In this document: positions 34,933 through 44,060 of the stretch, in pieces
Position numbering within the stretch: the stretch's first letter is position 1
How the letters are laid out: the number at the start of each line of letters is the position of its first letter
Assembly: GCA_902475855.1 (NCBI GenBank)
Contig: CABSBF010000004.1
Location: 1-64,000, forward strand
Length of the DNA: 64,000 bases
Direction: 5' to 3'
DNA from: an uncultured Eubacteriales bacterium
GTDB taxonomy: Bacteria > Bacillota > Clostridia > Oscillospirales > Oscillospiraceae
Translations under genes and position numbers: made by a program
The notes under the pieces: generated by a model
What the model was told of the DNA's origin: nothing
The model's database searches: none
Seen by the model: only the letters and a program-made list of their open reading frames with translations

Positions 34933-36248
34933 GCCTGTTCCTCTCTCTTTCTCCCCGTCAGCGCGTCGATGTGCGCAAGCGCACGGTTCGCAATGGCGAG
35001 GTTCTTATTTGCTTTTCCCTTGATTCGCTGCTCCAGCGGGGCGATGATGCCGAAATTGATGTTCATCGGCTGAAAGTTCCCGATCGAGCCGTCGCTGATG
35101 TAATGTCCCAGAGCGCCGATGGCCGTTTCCCGGCCGAAATCCGGCGGCACCTCGCCGTTCAGGCGCGCTGCCATGCTGACCGCCGCCAGATAGCCCGATG
35201 CGCACGATTCAACATAGCCCTCCACGCCCGTCATCTGTCCGGCAAAAGCAACCATGGGGTCTCTGCGGTCGGCAAAGGAAGCATCAAGAAGCTGCGGCGA
35301 ATTGAGGAAGGTATTGCGGTGCATCACACCGTAGCGGACATACTCGGCATTCCGGAGCGCAGGGATCATGGAAAAGACGCGTTTCTGCTCCGGAAAACGC
35401 AGATGTGTCTGAAATCCAACAAGATTATAGATATTCCCCGCTGCGTTGTCCTGCCGGAGCTGGACGACTGCATAGGGTTCTCTGCCCGTTTTCGGGTCGC
35501 GCAGGCCGACCGGCTTCATCGGACCGTAGCGAAGCGTATCCACTCCGCGGCGCGCCATAACCTCAACCGGCATACAGCCCTCAAAAACGCCCGCGTCCTC
35601 AAATCCGTGAACCTCGGCCTCCTCTGCCGTAGAAAGTGCCTGCACAAAGGCAAGATACTCGTCCCTGCTCAGCCCGCAGTTAATATAATCCGCGCTTCCG
35701 CGATCGTAGCGCGAAGCGCGCCACGCACTGTCCATGTCAATGGAATCCACCGTCACCAGCGGTGCAGCCGCATCAAAAAAGTGCAGATAATCGGCGTCTC
35801 CGAAATATTCGCGAATGGCATCGGCCATCGCATCCGAGGTCAGCGGTCCCGTAGCAATAATCACCGGCCCCTGCGGAATTTCCGTAACCTCGCCGGAAAT
35901 GACCTCGACGTTCGGATGCTCGCGCAGTTTTTTCGTGACCAGCGCAGAAAAACCGTAGCGGTCGACTGCAAGGCAGCCGCCTGCCTCCACGCGCGTCGCA
36001 TCCGCACAGGAAAGGATCAGGCTGTCCACGCGCCGAAGTTCCTCCTTCAGCAGGCCAACGGCATTTTCCAGGCGGTCGCCGCGCAGGGAGTTGGAGCATA
36101 CCAGCTCTGCAAAGTCCGCACAATGATGTGCAGGCGACATTTTTTCCGGTTTCATTTCATACAGCTTCACATGAAAGCCGCGCTGCGCAAGCTGCCATGC
36201 CGCCTCGCTGCCGGCAAGTCCGGCGCCGATTACCTTTACTTCAGTCAT
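34929..36248 (-). CDS. trmFO: Folate/FAD-dependent tRNA m5U54 methyltransferase TrmFO
   Basis: 439 residues. Methylates uridine 54 of tRNA using methylenetetrahydrofolate and FAD. The dinucleotide motif VIGAGLAGSEAAWQLAQRG is at about 6-24, followed by MKPEKMSPAHHCADFAELVC, family-specific SNSLRGDRLENAVGLLKEE, AGQMTGVEGYVESCASGYLA and the ending NINFGIIAPLEQRIKGKANK. It overlaps both topA and plsX by four bases; topA-trmFO adjacency is conserved in Firmicutes. Confidence 0.96.
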   Translation of the reverse strand: MTEVKVIGAGLAGSEAAWQLAQRGFHVKLYEMKPEKMSPAHHCADFAELVCSNSLRGDRLENAVGLLKEELRRVDSLILSCADATRVEAGGCLAVDRYGFSALVTKKLREHPNVEVISGEVTEIPQGPVIIATGPLTSDAMADAIREYFGDADYLHFFDAAAPLVTVDSIDMDSAWRASRYDRGSADYINCGLSRDEYLAFVQALSTAEEAEVHGFEDAGVFEGCMPVEVMARRGVDTLRYGPMKPVGLRDPKTGREPYAVVQLRQDNAAGNIYNLVGFQTHLRFPEQKRVFSMIPALRNAEYVRYGVMHRNTFLNSPQLLDASFADRRDPMVAFAGQMTGVEGYVESCASGYLAAVSMAARLNGEVPPDFGRETAIGALGHYISDGSIGNFQPMNINFGIIAPLEQRIKGKANKNLAIANRALAHIDALTGRKREEQA

Positions 36249-38515
36249 TTTTTGGTTTCCTTTTTTGTCTTTGCCGCCGGTTTTTTCGCAGCGGTCTTCT
36301 TCTCCGCCGGTTTTGCGGCAGCCTTTTTCGCCGGCTTCTTTTCCGCGGATTCCTCTGCGATCTCCTCCGCCGATTCCACGGTGTCCGTCGTCGCCTTGGG
36401 CATCCGGCGCTTGTAGCCCCGCTTGTCCTCCGGGAGGAAGTTGGGGCAGTTTTCATTGATGCAGAAGGGCGTCAGGCGGCCGCGCCCGGACTTCTTGAAC
36501 ATCGTCTGACCACAGGCGGGGCAATCCTGCTCCGTCGGCACGTCCCACGTCATAAAGCCGCACTCCGCGCCGCGCTCGCAGGCATAATAGACGTAGCCCT
36601 TCTGGGACTTTCTCTTGAGAATGGTGCTGCCGCACCGCGGGCAGCGTCCCGGCATGCGTTCGACGATGGGCATTGTAAACTTGCACTCCGGGAAGCCGGA
36701 GCAGGCAAGGAATCGTCCGAAGCGTCCGCTCTTGACCAGCATGGGCTTGCCGCAAAGCTTGCAGACCTCGTCCGAAACTTCATCCGGCACCTTGATGCGC
36801 GTTCCCTCCAGTGCCTTTTCCGCATCCGTCATTTCCTGATGGAAGCCGGCGTAGAAGCTGCGCAGAACATCCTTCCAGAAGACCTTTCCGGCTTCCACTT
36901 CATCGAGCTCATGCTCCATGTGGGCAGTAAATTCCACATCGATAATGTCGTTGAAGCGCTCTATCATCAGCTCTGTCACCACGCGGCCGAGGGGTGTCGG
37001 GAACAGGCGTTTGTCCTTTTTAATGACATATTCTCTGGCTTCGATCGTGGCCACGGTAGCGGCATAGGTAGACGGACGGCCGACGCCGCGTTCCTCCATT
37101 GCCTTGACGAGCGTCGCTTCTGTATAGCGGGCAGGCGGCTGGGTGAAGTGCTGATCTTTGCCGGTTTTGTCCGCAACAAGGCGCTCAGAACCATCCAGAT
37201 TAGGCAGCGAAGAAGTCTTCTCCTCCGCCTCATCATCGCGGCCTTCTTCATACACGGCAGTAAAGCCCGCAAAGGTCATGAGCTGATCGGTTGCACGGAA
37301 GGTATGTCCCGCGCAGACGGTGTCGATCTGCATGGAGTCATAGCGCGCGTCTGCCATCTGGCAGGCCACAAAGCGGCTCCAAATCAGCTTGTACAGACGG
37401 TACTGTTCCTTGGTCAGGTCATCCTTGATGCTCTCCGGGTCGAGCCGGACATTACTGGGGCGAATGGCCTCATGCGCATCCTGCGCACCTTCTTTTTTAC
37501 GGAAATGGCGCGGCGTGCCGGGATAGTACGCCTGGCCATAGCGCTCGCAGATCAGCTCGCGCGCAGCAGCCAGTGCCTCCTCGGACAGGCGCAGGGAGTC
37601 GGTTCGCATATAAGTAATAAGACCGACGGAACCCTCCGAGCTCAGTTCCACGCCTTCATAGAGCTGCTGCGCGACCGCCATGGTGCGCCGCGGTGTCATG
37701 TTGAGCTTGCGCGACGCCTCCTGCTGGAGCGTCGAAGTGATAAAGGGCGGCGTGGGCGAGCGGCGCTTTTCTGCACGCTTGATGGAGGCAATGGAAAACT
37801 CCCTGCCTGCAACATCACGCTCGATCTGAAGTGCCTCCTCCTCGCTGTGCAGCTCACGCTTCTTGCCATCGCCGTAATAGCGGGCGGTAAAGGAGCCGGG
37901 CTTATCCAGACAGCGCAAATGCACATCCAACGTCCAGTATTCCTTAGGCTCAAATGCCTCGATTTCTTTTTCCCGCTCAACTACAAGACGGGTTGCCACA
38001 GACTGCACGCGGCCTGCGGACAGCCCGCGCCGCACCTTCTTCCACAGAAGCGGACTGAGCTGATAGCCGACAATACGGTCCAGAATTCGCCTGGCCTGCT
38101 GTGCGTCAACGAGATTGTAGTCGATGTCGCGCGGCTGCTGAATACTCCGCGTGACGACATTTTTCGTGATCTCGTTGAAGGTCACGCGCTTTGTTTTATC
38201 ATCCGGCAGGGCAAGCAGCTCCTTCAGATGCCAGGAAATGGCTTCGCCTTCGCGGTCAGGGTCGGTTGCGAGATATACGCAGTCCGACTTTTTTGCCGCA
38301 CTTTTCAGTTCGGAGATCAAGCTCTCCTTGCCCGCCAGCGGAAGATACTGCGGGGTAAAATCGTGCTCGATATCCACGCCCATAGTGCTCTTCGGCAGGT
38401 CGCGCAGATGACCCATGCAGGCCTGCACATGGTACTCCGGTCCGAGATATTTTCCGATCGTTTTCGCCTTGGAGGGCGACTCCACGATCACAAGATTTGT
38501 TGCTCCCTTTGCCAT
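36245..38515 (-). CDS. topA: DNA topoisomerase I
   Basis: 756 residues. Type IA topoisomerase relaxing negative supercoils. TOPRIM domain with LVIVESPSKAKTIGKYLG (about 7-24) and ATDPDREGEAISWHL; catalytic Tyr in GLITYMRTDSLRLS near 295-308. Three C-terminal zinc ribbons: CKLCGKP with CSGFPEC, CPRCGST with CERGAEC, CPACGQT with CINENC. The end is a Lys/Ala-rich tail of about 45 residues. The ATG at 38515 (MAKGATNLVIV) has GGAGG nine bases upstream; an earlier in-frame start would overlap dprA and lacks family similarity. Confidence 0.96.
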   Translation of the reverse strand: MAKGATNLVIVESPSKAKTIGKYLGPEYHVQACMGHLRDLPKSTMGVDIEHDFTPQYLPLAGKESLISELKSAAKKSDCVYLATDPDREGEAISWHLKELLALPDDKTKRVTFNEITKNVVTRSIQQPRDIDYNLVDAQQARRILDRIVGYQLSPLLWKKVRRGLSAGRVQSVATRLVVEREKEIEAFEPKEYWTLDVHLRCLDKPGSFTARYYGDGKKRELHSEEEALQIERDVAGREFSIASIKRAEKRRSPTPPFITSTLQQEASRKLNMTPRRTMAVAQQLYEGVELSSEGSVGLITYMRTDSLRLSEEALAAARELICERYGQAYYPGTPRHFRKKEGAQDAHEAIRPSNVRLDPESIKDDLTKEQYRLYKLIWSRFVACQMADARYDSMQIDTVCAGHTFRATDQLMTFAGFTAVYEEGRDDEAEEKTSSLPNLDGSERLVADKTGKDQHFTQPPARYTEATLVKAMEERGVGRPSTYAATVATIEAREYVIKKDKRLFPTPLGRVVTELMIERFNDIIDVEFTAHMEHELDEVEAGKVFWKDVLRSFYAGFHQEMTDAEKALEGTRIKVPDEVSDEVCKLCGKPMLVKSGRFGRFLACSGFPECKFTMPIVERMPGRCPRCGSTILKRKSQKGYVYYACERGAECGFMTWDVPTEQDCPACGQTMFKKSGRGRLTPFCINENCPNFLPEDKRGYKRRMPKATTDTVESAEEIAEESAEKKPAKKAAAKPAEKKTAAKKPAAKTKKETKK

Positions 38516-38537
38516 TCGGGGAAACCTCCAACGTGAT

Positions 38538-39761
38538 TTATTTTCCGGTTCTGCAATAACGGTTGCCCGCCTGCTTGCAGGCAAGGCCCTTGATTTGCAG
38601 CATGGTCAGGGCGGCCGCAACACGCTGCGCAGGCAGCCCGCTGCGGACAACAAGTTCATCCGCCAGCTCTGCCTTTTCGCTCAGCGCTGCAAAGACGGCG
38701 GCCTCATCCCCAACCAATTCCGCTTTTTTCTCTTTTACGTCACTATAATTCCTGTTTTCCGGATTGTCAATGACTTTTTTGTCGACCGACTCTTCCAGAA
38801 CCACCGGCGCGTACACCGGTGCCGCCCGGCCGAAATGTGCCATGAAGCCGCGCTCCATCGCCTCGCGGCTGCGGCCGTCGGCAAGTTTTCCGGGGAAAAG
38901 ATGCTCGTATTCGCACAGAATTTCCCAGCCGTTTTCCACAACGATCGCACCGTCGCGGATCAGGCGGTTGCTGCCCTCGCAACTTTTTACGCCGATATTG
39001 CCTGGTATGGCAAATACGTCGCGTCCCTGCTCCAGGGCAAGGTTGGCGGTAATCAGCGCACCGCTTTTCTCCGGTGCCTCCACCACAAGAACACCCAGCG
39101 AAAGCCCGCTGAGAATCCGGTTGCGCACAGGAAAGTTTCCACGGTCCGGCCGCGTTCCGGGCTTATACTCACTGAGCAGGCATCCATGCGCCGTGATTTG
39201 CCGGAACAGCTCACGGTTTTCCGGCGGATAGACAACATCCACGCCGCAGCCCAGCACGCAGACGACCGGCATCTCTGAATCCAGTGCACCGCGCAGCGCC
39301 ATGGAGTCAATGCCGCGTGCGCCGCCGGAGACGATCATACCGCCGCTCGATGCAATCAGTTTGGAGAACTGCTTTGCATGCAGCAGCCCATAGGCACTGC
39401 ACCGGCGCGAGCCGACTACGCCGATAACTGCCTCGCTGTCAAAGTCCGGCAGTCTCCCGCGGTAATAAAGAAGCGCCGGCGGATCAGAAATATTCTTCAG
39501 ACGTGAGGGATAGGCACAGTCCGCATAGGTGACCATCCGGATCTCCTTGTTGTCGCATTCAATCTGGATTTTATCTGCCTCGTCCAGAGATTTATCCAGC
39601 AGGCCCTCCAGCCAGCGGCGATCGAAGTTCTCTGCGGAGAGATAGTCCCGCTCCTTCATTTCGTAGATACGCTCTGCCGTTCCGAACAGGCGCAGCAGCG
39701 CCGCGCGTCCGTGCGTACCGACGCCCGGACGTGTTGTCAGCCAGATCCAATGCTTCAGCAT
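38538..39761 (-). CDS. dprA: DNA processing protein DprA
   Basis: 407 residues. Loads RecA on incoming single-stranded DNA in transformation. The Rossmann-like core shows VGSRRCSAYG, IVSGGARGIDSMALRGAL, VLGCGVDVVYPPENREL, SEYKPGTRPDRGNFPVRNRI and DVFAIPGNI. An N-terminal helix-hairpin-helix-like region precedes it, and a C-terminal winged helix (VFAALSEKAELADELVVRSG) follows. Next to topA, as often in Firmicutes. No other competence gene is visible except a TfoX-N-like protein far away, which is unrelated. Confidence 0.95.
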   Translation of the reverse strand: MLKHWIWLTTRPGVGTHGRAALLRLFGTAERIYEMKERDYLSAENFDRRWLEGLLDKSLDEADKIQIECDNKEIRMVTYADCAYPSRLKNISDPPALLYYRGRLPDFDSEAVIGVVGSRRCSAYGLLHAKQFSKLIASSGGMIVSGGARGIDSMALRGALDSEMPVVCVLGCGVDVVYPPENRELFRQITAHGCLLSEYKPGTRPDRGNFPVRNRILSGLSLGVLVVEAPEKSGALITANLALEQGRDVFAIPGNIGVKSCEGSNRLIRDGAIVVENGWEILCEYEHLFPGKLADGRSREAMERGFMAHFGRAAPVYAPVVLEESVDKKVIDNPENRNYSDVKEKKAELVGDEAAVFAALSEKAELADELVVRSGLPAQRVAAALTMLQIKGLACKQAGNRYCRTGK

Positions 39762-39776
39762 ATCCGTCCCTCTCTC

Positions 39777-40523
39777 TCAGTTCCGCATTTGCCACATCAC
39801 AAGGGCGGCGGCAACCGCCGCGTTGAGCGATTCGCAGCGCGGTGACATCGGAATGATGACCTGCGTCTGCGATGCCTCCAGAAGCTCCTTGCAAATTCCC
39901 TGTCCTTCGCTGCCGATGACCGCGATGTTTTCGGCAAGCGAAACCTCGCGGATATCCCGCGCCGTCGGTGACAGTGCCGTCGCCGCAAGGCCGATACCTT
40001 CATCCCGGCAGAGGCATAGGACCTCCCCCAATTCCGCAATCTGCGGCCGGGTGCGAAATACCGCCCCCATGGAAGCGCGCACCGTTTTGTCGGAATAGGG
40101 ATCTGCACAGCCGTTCGTCAGAACCACCGGAATGTCAAAGGCATCCGCCGTGCGCAGGATCGTTCCGAGATTTCCGGGATCCTGAATCCGGTCAAGCAGC
40201 AGCATGCCCGGACGGAGGAAAAGCGCAGGCTGCGGCGGTAGCTCCATAGCAAATACCACGCCCTGCGGGGTGCGCATGGAGGAAATGCTCTGCATCAGCG
40301 TTTCCGGCACGGATACGACGCGCGTCTGCGCCGGCAGCTCCGGGAGCCGCGCTCCCTGCGTCACGACGGCCACGGTAAAGCGGGGATACCAGCGGCACGC
40401 TTCCTCGAGAAGTTTCCAGCCTTCTGCTGCAAATTCGCCCGTTTCCTCGCGGTAGCTGCGGGAGGCCAGCAGCCGCCGGATATGCTGAATCAGCGGATTC
40501 TTGGCGCTTGTAATAAAATCCAA
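39777..40523 (-). CDS. SpoU/TrmH-family RNA 2'-O-methyltransferase
   Basis: 248 residues. An N-terminal substrate-binding domain (ITSAKNPLIQHIRRLLASRS, FAAEGWKLLEEA) and a C-terminal knotted SpoU domain: LLLDRIQDPGNLGTILRTAD (about 129-148), ASMGAVFR, IGSEGQGI and the closing IPMSPRCESLNAAVAAAL. The layout matches the RlmB/TsnR group acting on 23S rRNA; the exact site is not determinable. The start is a TTG at 40523 with GGAG ten bases upstream, in register with the family start. Head of the dprA-topA-trmFO-plsX-rnc run, behind the promoter at 40569-40597. A second SpoU enzyme lies at 54377-55150. Confidence 0.9.
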   Translation of the reverse strand: MDFITSAKNPLIQHIRRLLASRSYREETGEFAAEGWKLLEEACRWYPRFTVAVVTQGARLPELPAQTRVVSVPETLMQSISSMRTPQGVVFAMELPPQPALFLRPGMLLLDRIQDPGNLGTILRTADAFDIPVVLTNGCADPYSDKTVRASMGAVFRTRPQIAELGEVLCLCRDEGIGLAATALSPTARDIREVSLAENIAVIGSEGQGICKELLEASQTQVIIPMSPRCESLNAAVAAALVMWQMRN

Positions 40524-40568
40524 GCCTTATCAACTCCAAAATACACAGTTTTATTTCTCCGATATTTT

Positions 40569-40597
40569 AATGTATCATGTTTCCGTATGTTTTGCAA
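40569..40597 (-). promoter_or_regulatory. Sigma-A promoter of the SpoU-dprA-topA run
   Basis: On the minus strand TTGCAA (40597-40592), 17 bases, TACATT (40574-40569) with TGA ahead of the -10. Confidence 0.65.
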
Positions 40598-40614
40598 GGG
40601 TTTGCTGAAGCAGG

Positions 40615-40650
40615 AAAGAACTGCGGCGCAAATTTGCACCGCAGTTCTTT
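40615..40650 (-). terminator. Terminator of the pfoR-like/ferredoxin operon
   Basis: A 36-base inverted repeat (AAAGAACTGCGGCGCAAA against TTTGCACCGCAGTTCTTT), one mismatch, touching the stop codon of the ferredoxin gene. A and T runs flank both sides, so it can work both ways. Confidence 0.75.
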
Positions 40651-41474
40651 TAAAGAGCGTCTTTCGGGCAGTTTTTAACGCATTCCATGCAGAGAATGCA
40701 CTCCGTGCCGTTTTTTCGTTTTCTGGAATTGTCCGTCACGTCGACCTCCATTGGACAGACGCGTCTGCACTTTCCGCAGGAAATGCACTTAGTTTTGTCG
40801 CATTTCACACGGAACAGGGCAAAATAGCTCATTGGCTTGAGGAACACCGTAATCGGACAGATGTACTTGCAGAATGCCCGGTTGTCCTTGAACGCAATTG
40901 CCAGCGCAATGCCAACGGCATAATACAGGGCATTCCCAATCAGGAAAGCCCAGAACATGATGCGCTCCAGATTTCCGACCTTGCACAAAAACAGCGCCGC
41001 AACAAAAATCAGCGAAGCCGCGAAAGTAATGTACCGAATCCAGCCGAGGCGCTTTCTCGGCTGCTTCGGCGTCCTGTAGGGCAAAAAGTCCAGAACCATA
41101 GCCGTCCAGCAGGCATAGCCGCACCAGCCGCGGCCGAAGATCAGCGGTCCGAAAATCTTTGCCACCGCATAATGGATGGTCGCAGCTTCAAAAACGCCGG
41201 TAAAGAGATAATACCAGAAGCCCTCGATCTGCATGTTTTCGCTGCAGATCAGGCCGAGGTAGACCAGCATATACAGACCGACTCCGAGCTGAACAATATG
41301 CCGTGCGTACTTGCAGTTTTTTTGATAAAGAAACAGACCGAGCGACAGAAACAGGCCGATGTAACTGAAATTAAAAAGATAGAACAGATTATCCTTGCTC
41401 AGCCACAGCGCAACGGCAATCGCTTCGAAAACTGCCAGCATGACAAGCGGCATGAACCTCTTCATCTTTTTCAT
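40650..41474 (-). CDS. Membrane ferredoxin protein, NapH/MauN-like
   Basis: 274 residues. About five membrane helices (FMPLVMLAVFEAIAVALWLS; YIGLFLSLGLFLY; ASLIFVAALFLC; and others) with GRGWCGYACWTAMV and CKYICPITVF between them, then a C-terminal pair of [4Fe-4S] motifs: CDKTKCISCGKCRRVCPMEV and CILCMECVKNCP. This is the layout of membrane electron-transfer proteins of the NapH/YccM type; its electron partners are not visible. It follows the pfoR-like gene by 12 bases, so they form an operon. What the pair does together is unknown. Confidence 0.85.
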   Translation of the reverse strand: MKKMKRFMPLVMLAVFEAIAVALWLSKDNLFYLFNFSYIGLFLSLGLFLYQKNCKYARHIVQLGVGLYMLVYLGLICSENMQIEGFWYYLFTGVFEAATIHYAVAKIFGPLIFGRGWCGYACWTAMVLDFLPYRTPKQPRKRLGWIRYITFAASLIFVAALFLCKVGNLERIMFWAFLIGNALYYAVGIALAIAFKDNRAFCKYICPITVFLKPMSYFALFRVKCDKTKCISCGKCRRVCPMEVDVTDNSRKRKNGTECILCMECVKNCPKDAL

Positions 41475-41486
41475 CGGCTTTCCCCT

Positions 41487-42548
41487 TTACAGATTCAGTT
41501 TGAGATCTCCCGGACGAATCCAGCCGATCTTGCGCAGGATGGCGGAAAATGCCCACGACAGAATGCCGGGCAGCACAATGCACACCAGGACGATTCCCAG
41601 CCAGGCCTTCGGGCTTCCGCCCATATCGGCAAGAATCCCAAGCGGGCCGACTAATCCGCAGGTGCCCATACCGGCCGAAACGCCGGTGCATTCCAGCTTG
41701 AATACCATTGTAGAGATCGGCCCTGTCACCGCAGCGGCCAGTGTCGCCGGGATCCAGATGCGCGGGTTCTTCACGATGTTGCCCATTTGCAGCATGGAGG
41801 TGCCGAGCCCCTGCGCCACAAGGCCGCCCCAGCGGTTCTCGCGGAAGCTGATAACGGCAAAGCCGACCATCTGCGCGCAGCAGCCGGCCGTCGCTGCACC
41901 GCCTGCAAGGCCGGTGATGCCGATCATCGCACAGATCGCAGCAGAGCTGATCGGCAGCGTCAGAATGATGCCAACCACGACGGAAACGAGGATGCCCATC
42001 AGAAACGGCTGCATCTCGGTTGCCCAGTTGATAAAGTAGCCCAGATAGTACATTGCGTAGGCCACCGCCGGGCAGATCAACTTTGCAAGCAGTGCGCCGG
42101 AAAGAATGGTGACCACCGGCGTGACCAGAATGTCCACCGGTGTTTCCTTGGAAACCATCTTACCCAGCTCTACGGCAACCAGCGTAACCACGAAAGCGCC
42201 GGCAGGTCCGGCGGCGACCGTCAGAGCCTCCGCTCCCTCGCGGGCAATTTCCGTTCCAAGATCGTTGCCGATCATGCCAACCACTGCGGCGGAAAGCAGC
42301 ACCAGCGCAGGCGCCTTGAGCGCATATGCAATCGCCACGCCAAGCGCCGCACCGGTCGCCTTGCTGGCAAAAGCAGCGATCTCCGTGAACAGGCTAACGC
42401 CCGTATACTGTCCCAGCGTGCGGAAAATTGTTCCGATCAGGAGACTGGCAAACAGTCCGAGCGCCATGCTGCTCATGGTGTCGATGAAGTACAGTTTTGC
42501 AGACGGACGGATATTTTTCCGCTGCAAAAAGCTGCTGAATTTGGACAT
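41487..42548 (-). CDS. PfoR-like PTS IIC-type membrane protein
   Basis: 353 residues, very hydrophobic with about nine or ten membrane segments rich in Gly and Ala (GATAGC-type glycine runs, e.g. GITGLAGGAATAGCCAQMVG). It fits the PTS_EIIC_2 family that includes PfoR, once named a perfringolysin regulator of Clostridium perfringens. No IIA or IIB domain is present here or nearby, so sugar phosphorylation is doubtful; family members are thought to be transport-like. Own promoter at 42579-42607. It overlaps no other gene and heads the two-gene operon with the ferredoxin protein. Confidence 0.8.
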   Translation of the reverse strand: MSKFSSFLQRKNIRPSAKLYFIDTMSSMALGLFASLLIGTIFRTLGQYTGVSLFTEIAAFASKATGAALGVAIAYALKAPALVLLSAAVVGMIGNDLGTEIAREGAEALTVAAGPAGAFVVTLVAVELGKMVSKETPVDILVTPVVTILSGALLAKLICPAVAYAMYYLGYFINWATEMQPFLMGILVSVVVGIILTLPISSAAICAMIGITGLAGGAATAGCCAQMVGFAVISFRENRWGGLVAQGLGTSMLQMGNIVKNPRIWIPATLAAAVTGPISTMVFKLECTGVSAGMGTCGLVGPLGILADMGGSPKAWLGIVLVCIVLPGILSWAFSAILRKIGWIRPGDLKLNL

Positions 42549-42578
42549 TACTTTTTCCCCCTAGTATTTTATGGTCTT

Positions 42579-42607
42579 ATTCTAGCATGCGTTGTTCTTT
42601 TTTTCAA
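42579..42607 (-). promoter_or_regulatory. Sigma-A promoter of the pfoR-like operon
   Basis: On the minus strand TTGAAA (42607-42602), 17 bases, TAGAAT (42584-42579) with TGC extended -10. Confidence 0.7.
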
Positions 42608-42668
42608 TGCGTCATTTCCTTTTCGTCAAAAGCGCTTGAAGAAACCTCTGATTTCTGTGAAGAATTTA

Positions 42669-42697
42669 TTGCAACTCACCCGAACATCGGCTATACT
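42669..42697 (+). promoter_or_regulatory. Sigma-A promoter of the second GH13 gene
   Basis: TTGCAA (42669-42674), 17 bases, TATACT (42692-42697). Divergent from the pfoR-like promoter; a palindrome AAGCGCTT lies between the two (42630-42637). Confidence 0.7.
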
Positions 42698-42740
42698 CTA
42701 GTCACCGAAGCCAAAATCAAGCAAAGGAGCGTTATAATTT

Positions 42741-44018
42741 ATGGCATTGGATACCAATCCTGCGCTGCGCCGCAGCGTGATTTACGAGCTCTATGTCCGC
42801 AGCCACACGCCGGAGGGAACCTTCCGCGCCGTGGAACCGGACCTTGACCGCATCCGCGCCCTCGGCACGGACATCATCTGGTTCATGCCCATTCATCCCA
42901 TTGGAATTCTCAATAAGAAAGGCAGTCTCGGCTGTCCCTATGCAAACCGTGACTATCGCTCCGTTAACCCAGAATACGGCACCATGGAAGACTTTCTCCA
43001 CCTTGTAGAGGAAATCCACCGCCGCGGCATGAAGTGCATCATTGACGTCGTATATAATCACACCTCGCCGGATTCCACATTGGTCGCGGAACATCCGGAA
43101 TTTTTCTACCGCAAGCCCGACGGCAACCGCGGCAATAAGGTCGGCGACTGGACGGACGTAGTCGATCTGGACTACTCCGTTTCCGGTCTCCGGGACTATC
43201 AGATCGCTTCGCTCTGCTTCTGGGCAAAATATGTTGACGGTTTCCGCTGCGACGTTGCCAGCACCGCGCCGGTTTCCTTCTGGCTTGCTGCACGAAAGGC
43301 CGTGGCAAAGGTGCGTCCGGACGCGATCTGGCTGGGAGAAAGCGTCCATCTGGCGCACATCCGCGCCTTCCGTGAACAGGGCTTCTATGCCGCAACGGAC
43401 AGTGAGCTGTTCGATGCCTTCGACATTCTCTACCCCTATGACATCTGGCCGCTTTATGAGCAGGCCGTGCAGGGCAAACTGCCGCTCAGCCGTCTGTTTG
43501 ACGCCTTTAACTTTCAGGAGCTCAGCTTCCGCACGGAGTACAACAAGCTGCGCTGTCTGGAAAACCACGATCAGGCACGAGCCGCCTCTCTCTTCCGCAG
43601 TGAAGCACAGCTTCTTGCGTGGACGGCACTGTGGTATTTCCTCAAGGGTGCGACGCTCATTTACGCCGGGCAGGAGGTCTGCGCAGAGCACACGCCCTCG
43701 CTCTTTGAAAAGGAACCCATCGACTGGTCTTCAGGCCGGGACATCAGCGCTTATCTCGCCAAGCTCGCCGCAGTCAAGAAGCAGCTTCCCACAGACGCAA
43801 TTTTCCGTTTGGACACAGATGATATGCAGAACATCGTCTGCGGCAGCTACACCGGGCCGTCGCAGCGCGCAGTCGGCGTTTTTCCGCTCGCAGGCAGAAG
43901 CGGCACAATCGGCGTTCCCCTCGCAGACGGAGCATACACTGACGCCCTCTCCGGCGAAGCCGTGACCGTCGTCGATGGCAAGCTCCATGTCGGCACGAAA
44001 GCAATCATTCTTCTGTAA
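42741..44018 (+). CDS. GH13 alpha-glucosidase/amylase-type enzyme, short form
   Basis: 425 residues, lacking an N-terminal carbohydrate-binding domain and any signal peptide, so a cytoplasmic glucan-acting enzyme. Starts directly in the barrel (VIYELYVRSHTPEGTF). Region I DVVYNHTSP (102-110), II GFRCDVAS with nucleophile Asp 171, III IWLGES with acid/base Glu 200, IV LENHDQAR with Asp 277. A small C-terminal beta domain follows. Short GH13 enzymes of this kind act on maltodextrins or alpha-1,6 branches; the substrate is not clear. AAGGAG lies 11 bases before the ATG. Read from its own promoter; the first plus-strand gene of the window. Confidence 0.88.
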   Translation: MALDTNPALRRSVIYELYVRSHTPEGTFRAVEPDLDRIRALGTDIIWFMPIHPIGILNKKGSLGCPYANRDYRSVNPEYGTMEDFLHLVEEIHRRGMKCIIDVVYNHTSPDSTLVAEHPEFFYRKPDGNRGNKVGDWTDVVDLDYSVSGLRDYQIASLCFWAKYVDGFRCDVASTAPVSFWLAARKAVAKVRPDAIWLGESVHLAHIRAFREQGFYAATDSELFDAFDILYPYDIWPLYEQAVQGKLPLSRLFDAFNFQELSFRTEYNKLRCLENHDQARAASLFRSEAQLLAWTALWYFLKGATLIYAGQEVCAEHTPSLFEKEPIDWSSGRDISAYLAKLAAVKKQLPTDAIFRLDTDDMQNIVCGSYTGPSQRAVGVFPLAGRSGTIGVPLADGAYTDALSGEAVTVVDGKLHVGTKAIILL

Positions 44019-44021
44019 CAA

Positions 44022-44056
44022 CGCCCCCCGCCGAATCATAATTCGGCGGGGGGGGT
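44022..44056. terminator. Bidirectional terminator between convergent genes
   Basis: CCCCCCGCCGAAT-CATA-ATTCGGCGGGGGG, perfect 13-bp stem, between the GH13 gene and the HD gene. Confidence 0.75.
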
Positions 44057-44060
44057 GCGT

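Noticed and set aside
36128..38536. Plus-strand open frame of about 800 codons opposite topA
   Set aside because: Antisense to topA, product unlike any protein family.
42626..42640. Palindrome near the pfoR-like/GH13 promoters as a CcpA site
   Set aside because: AAGCGCTT is symmetric but the flanks do not match the cre consensus well; kept only as a note in the promoter entry.
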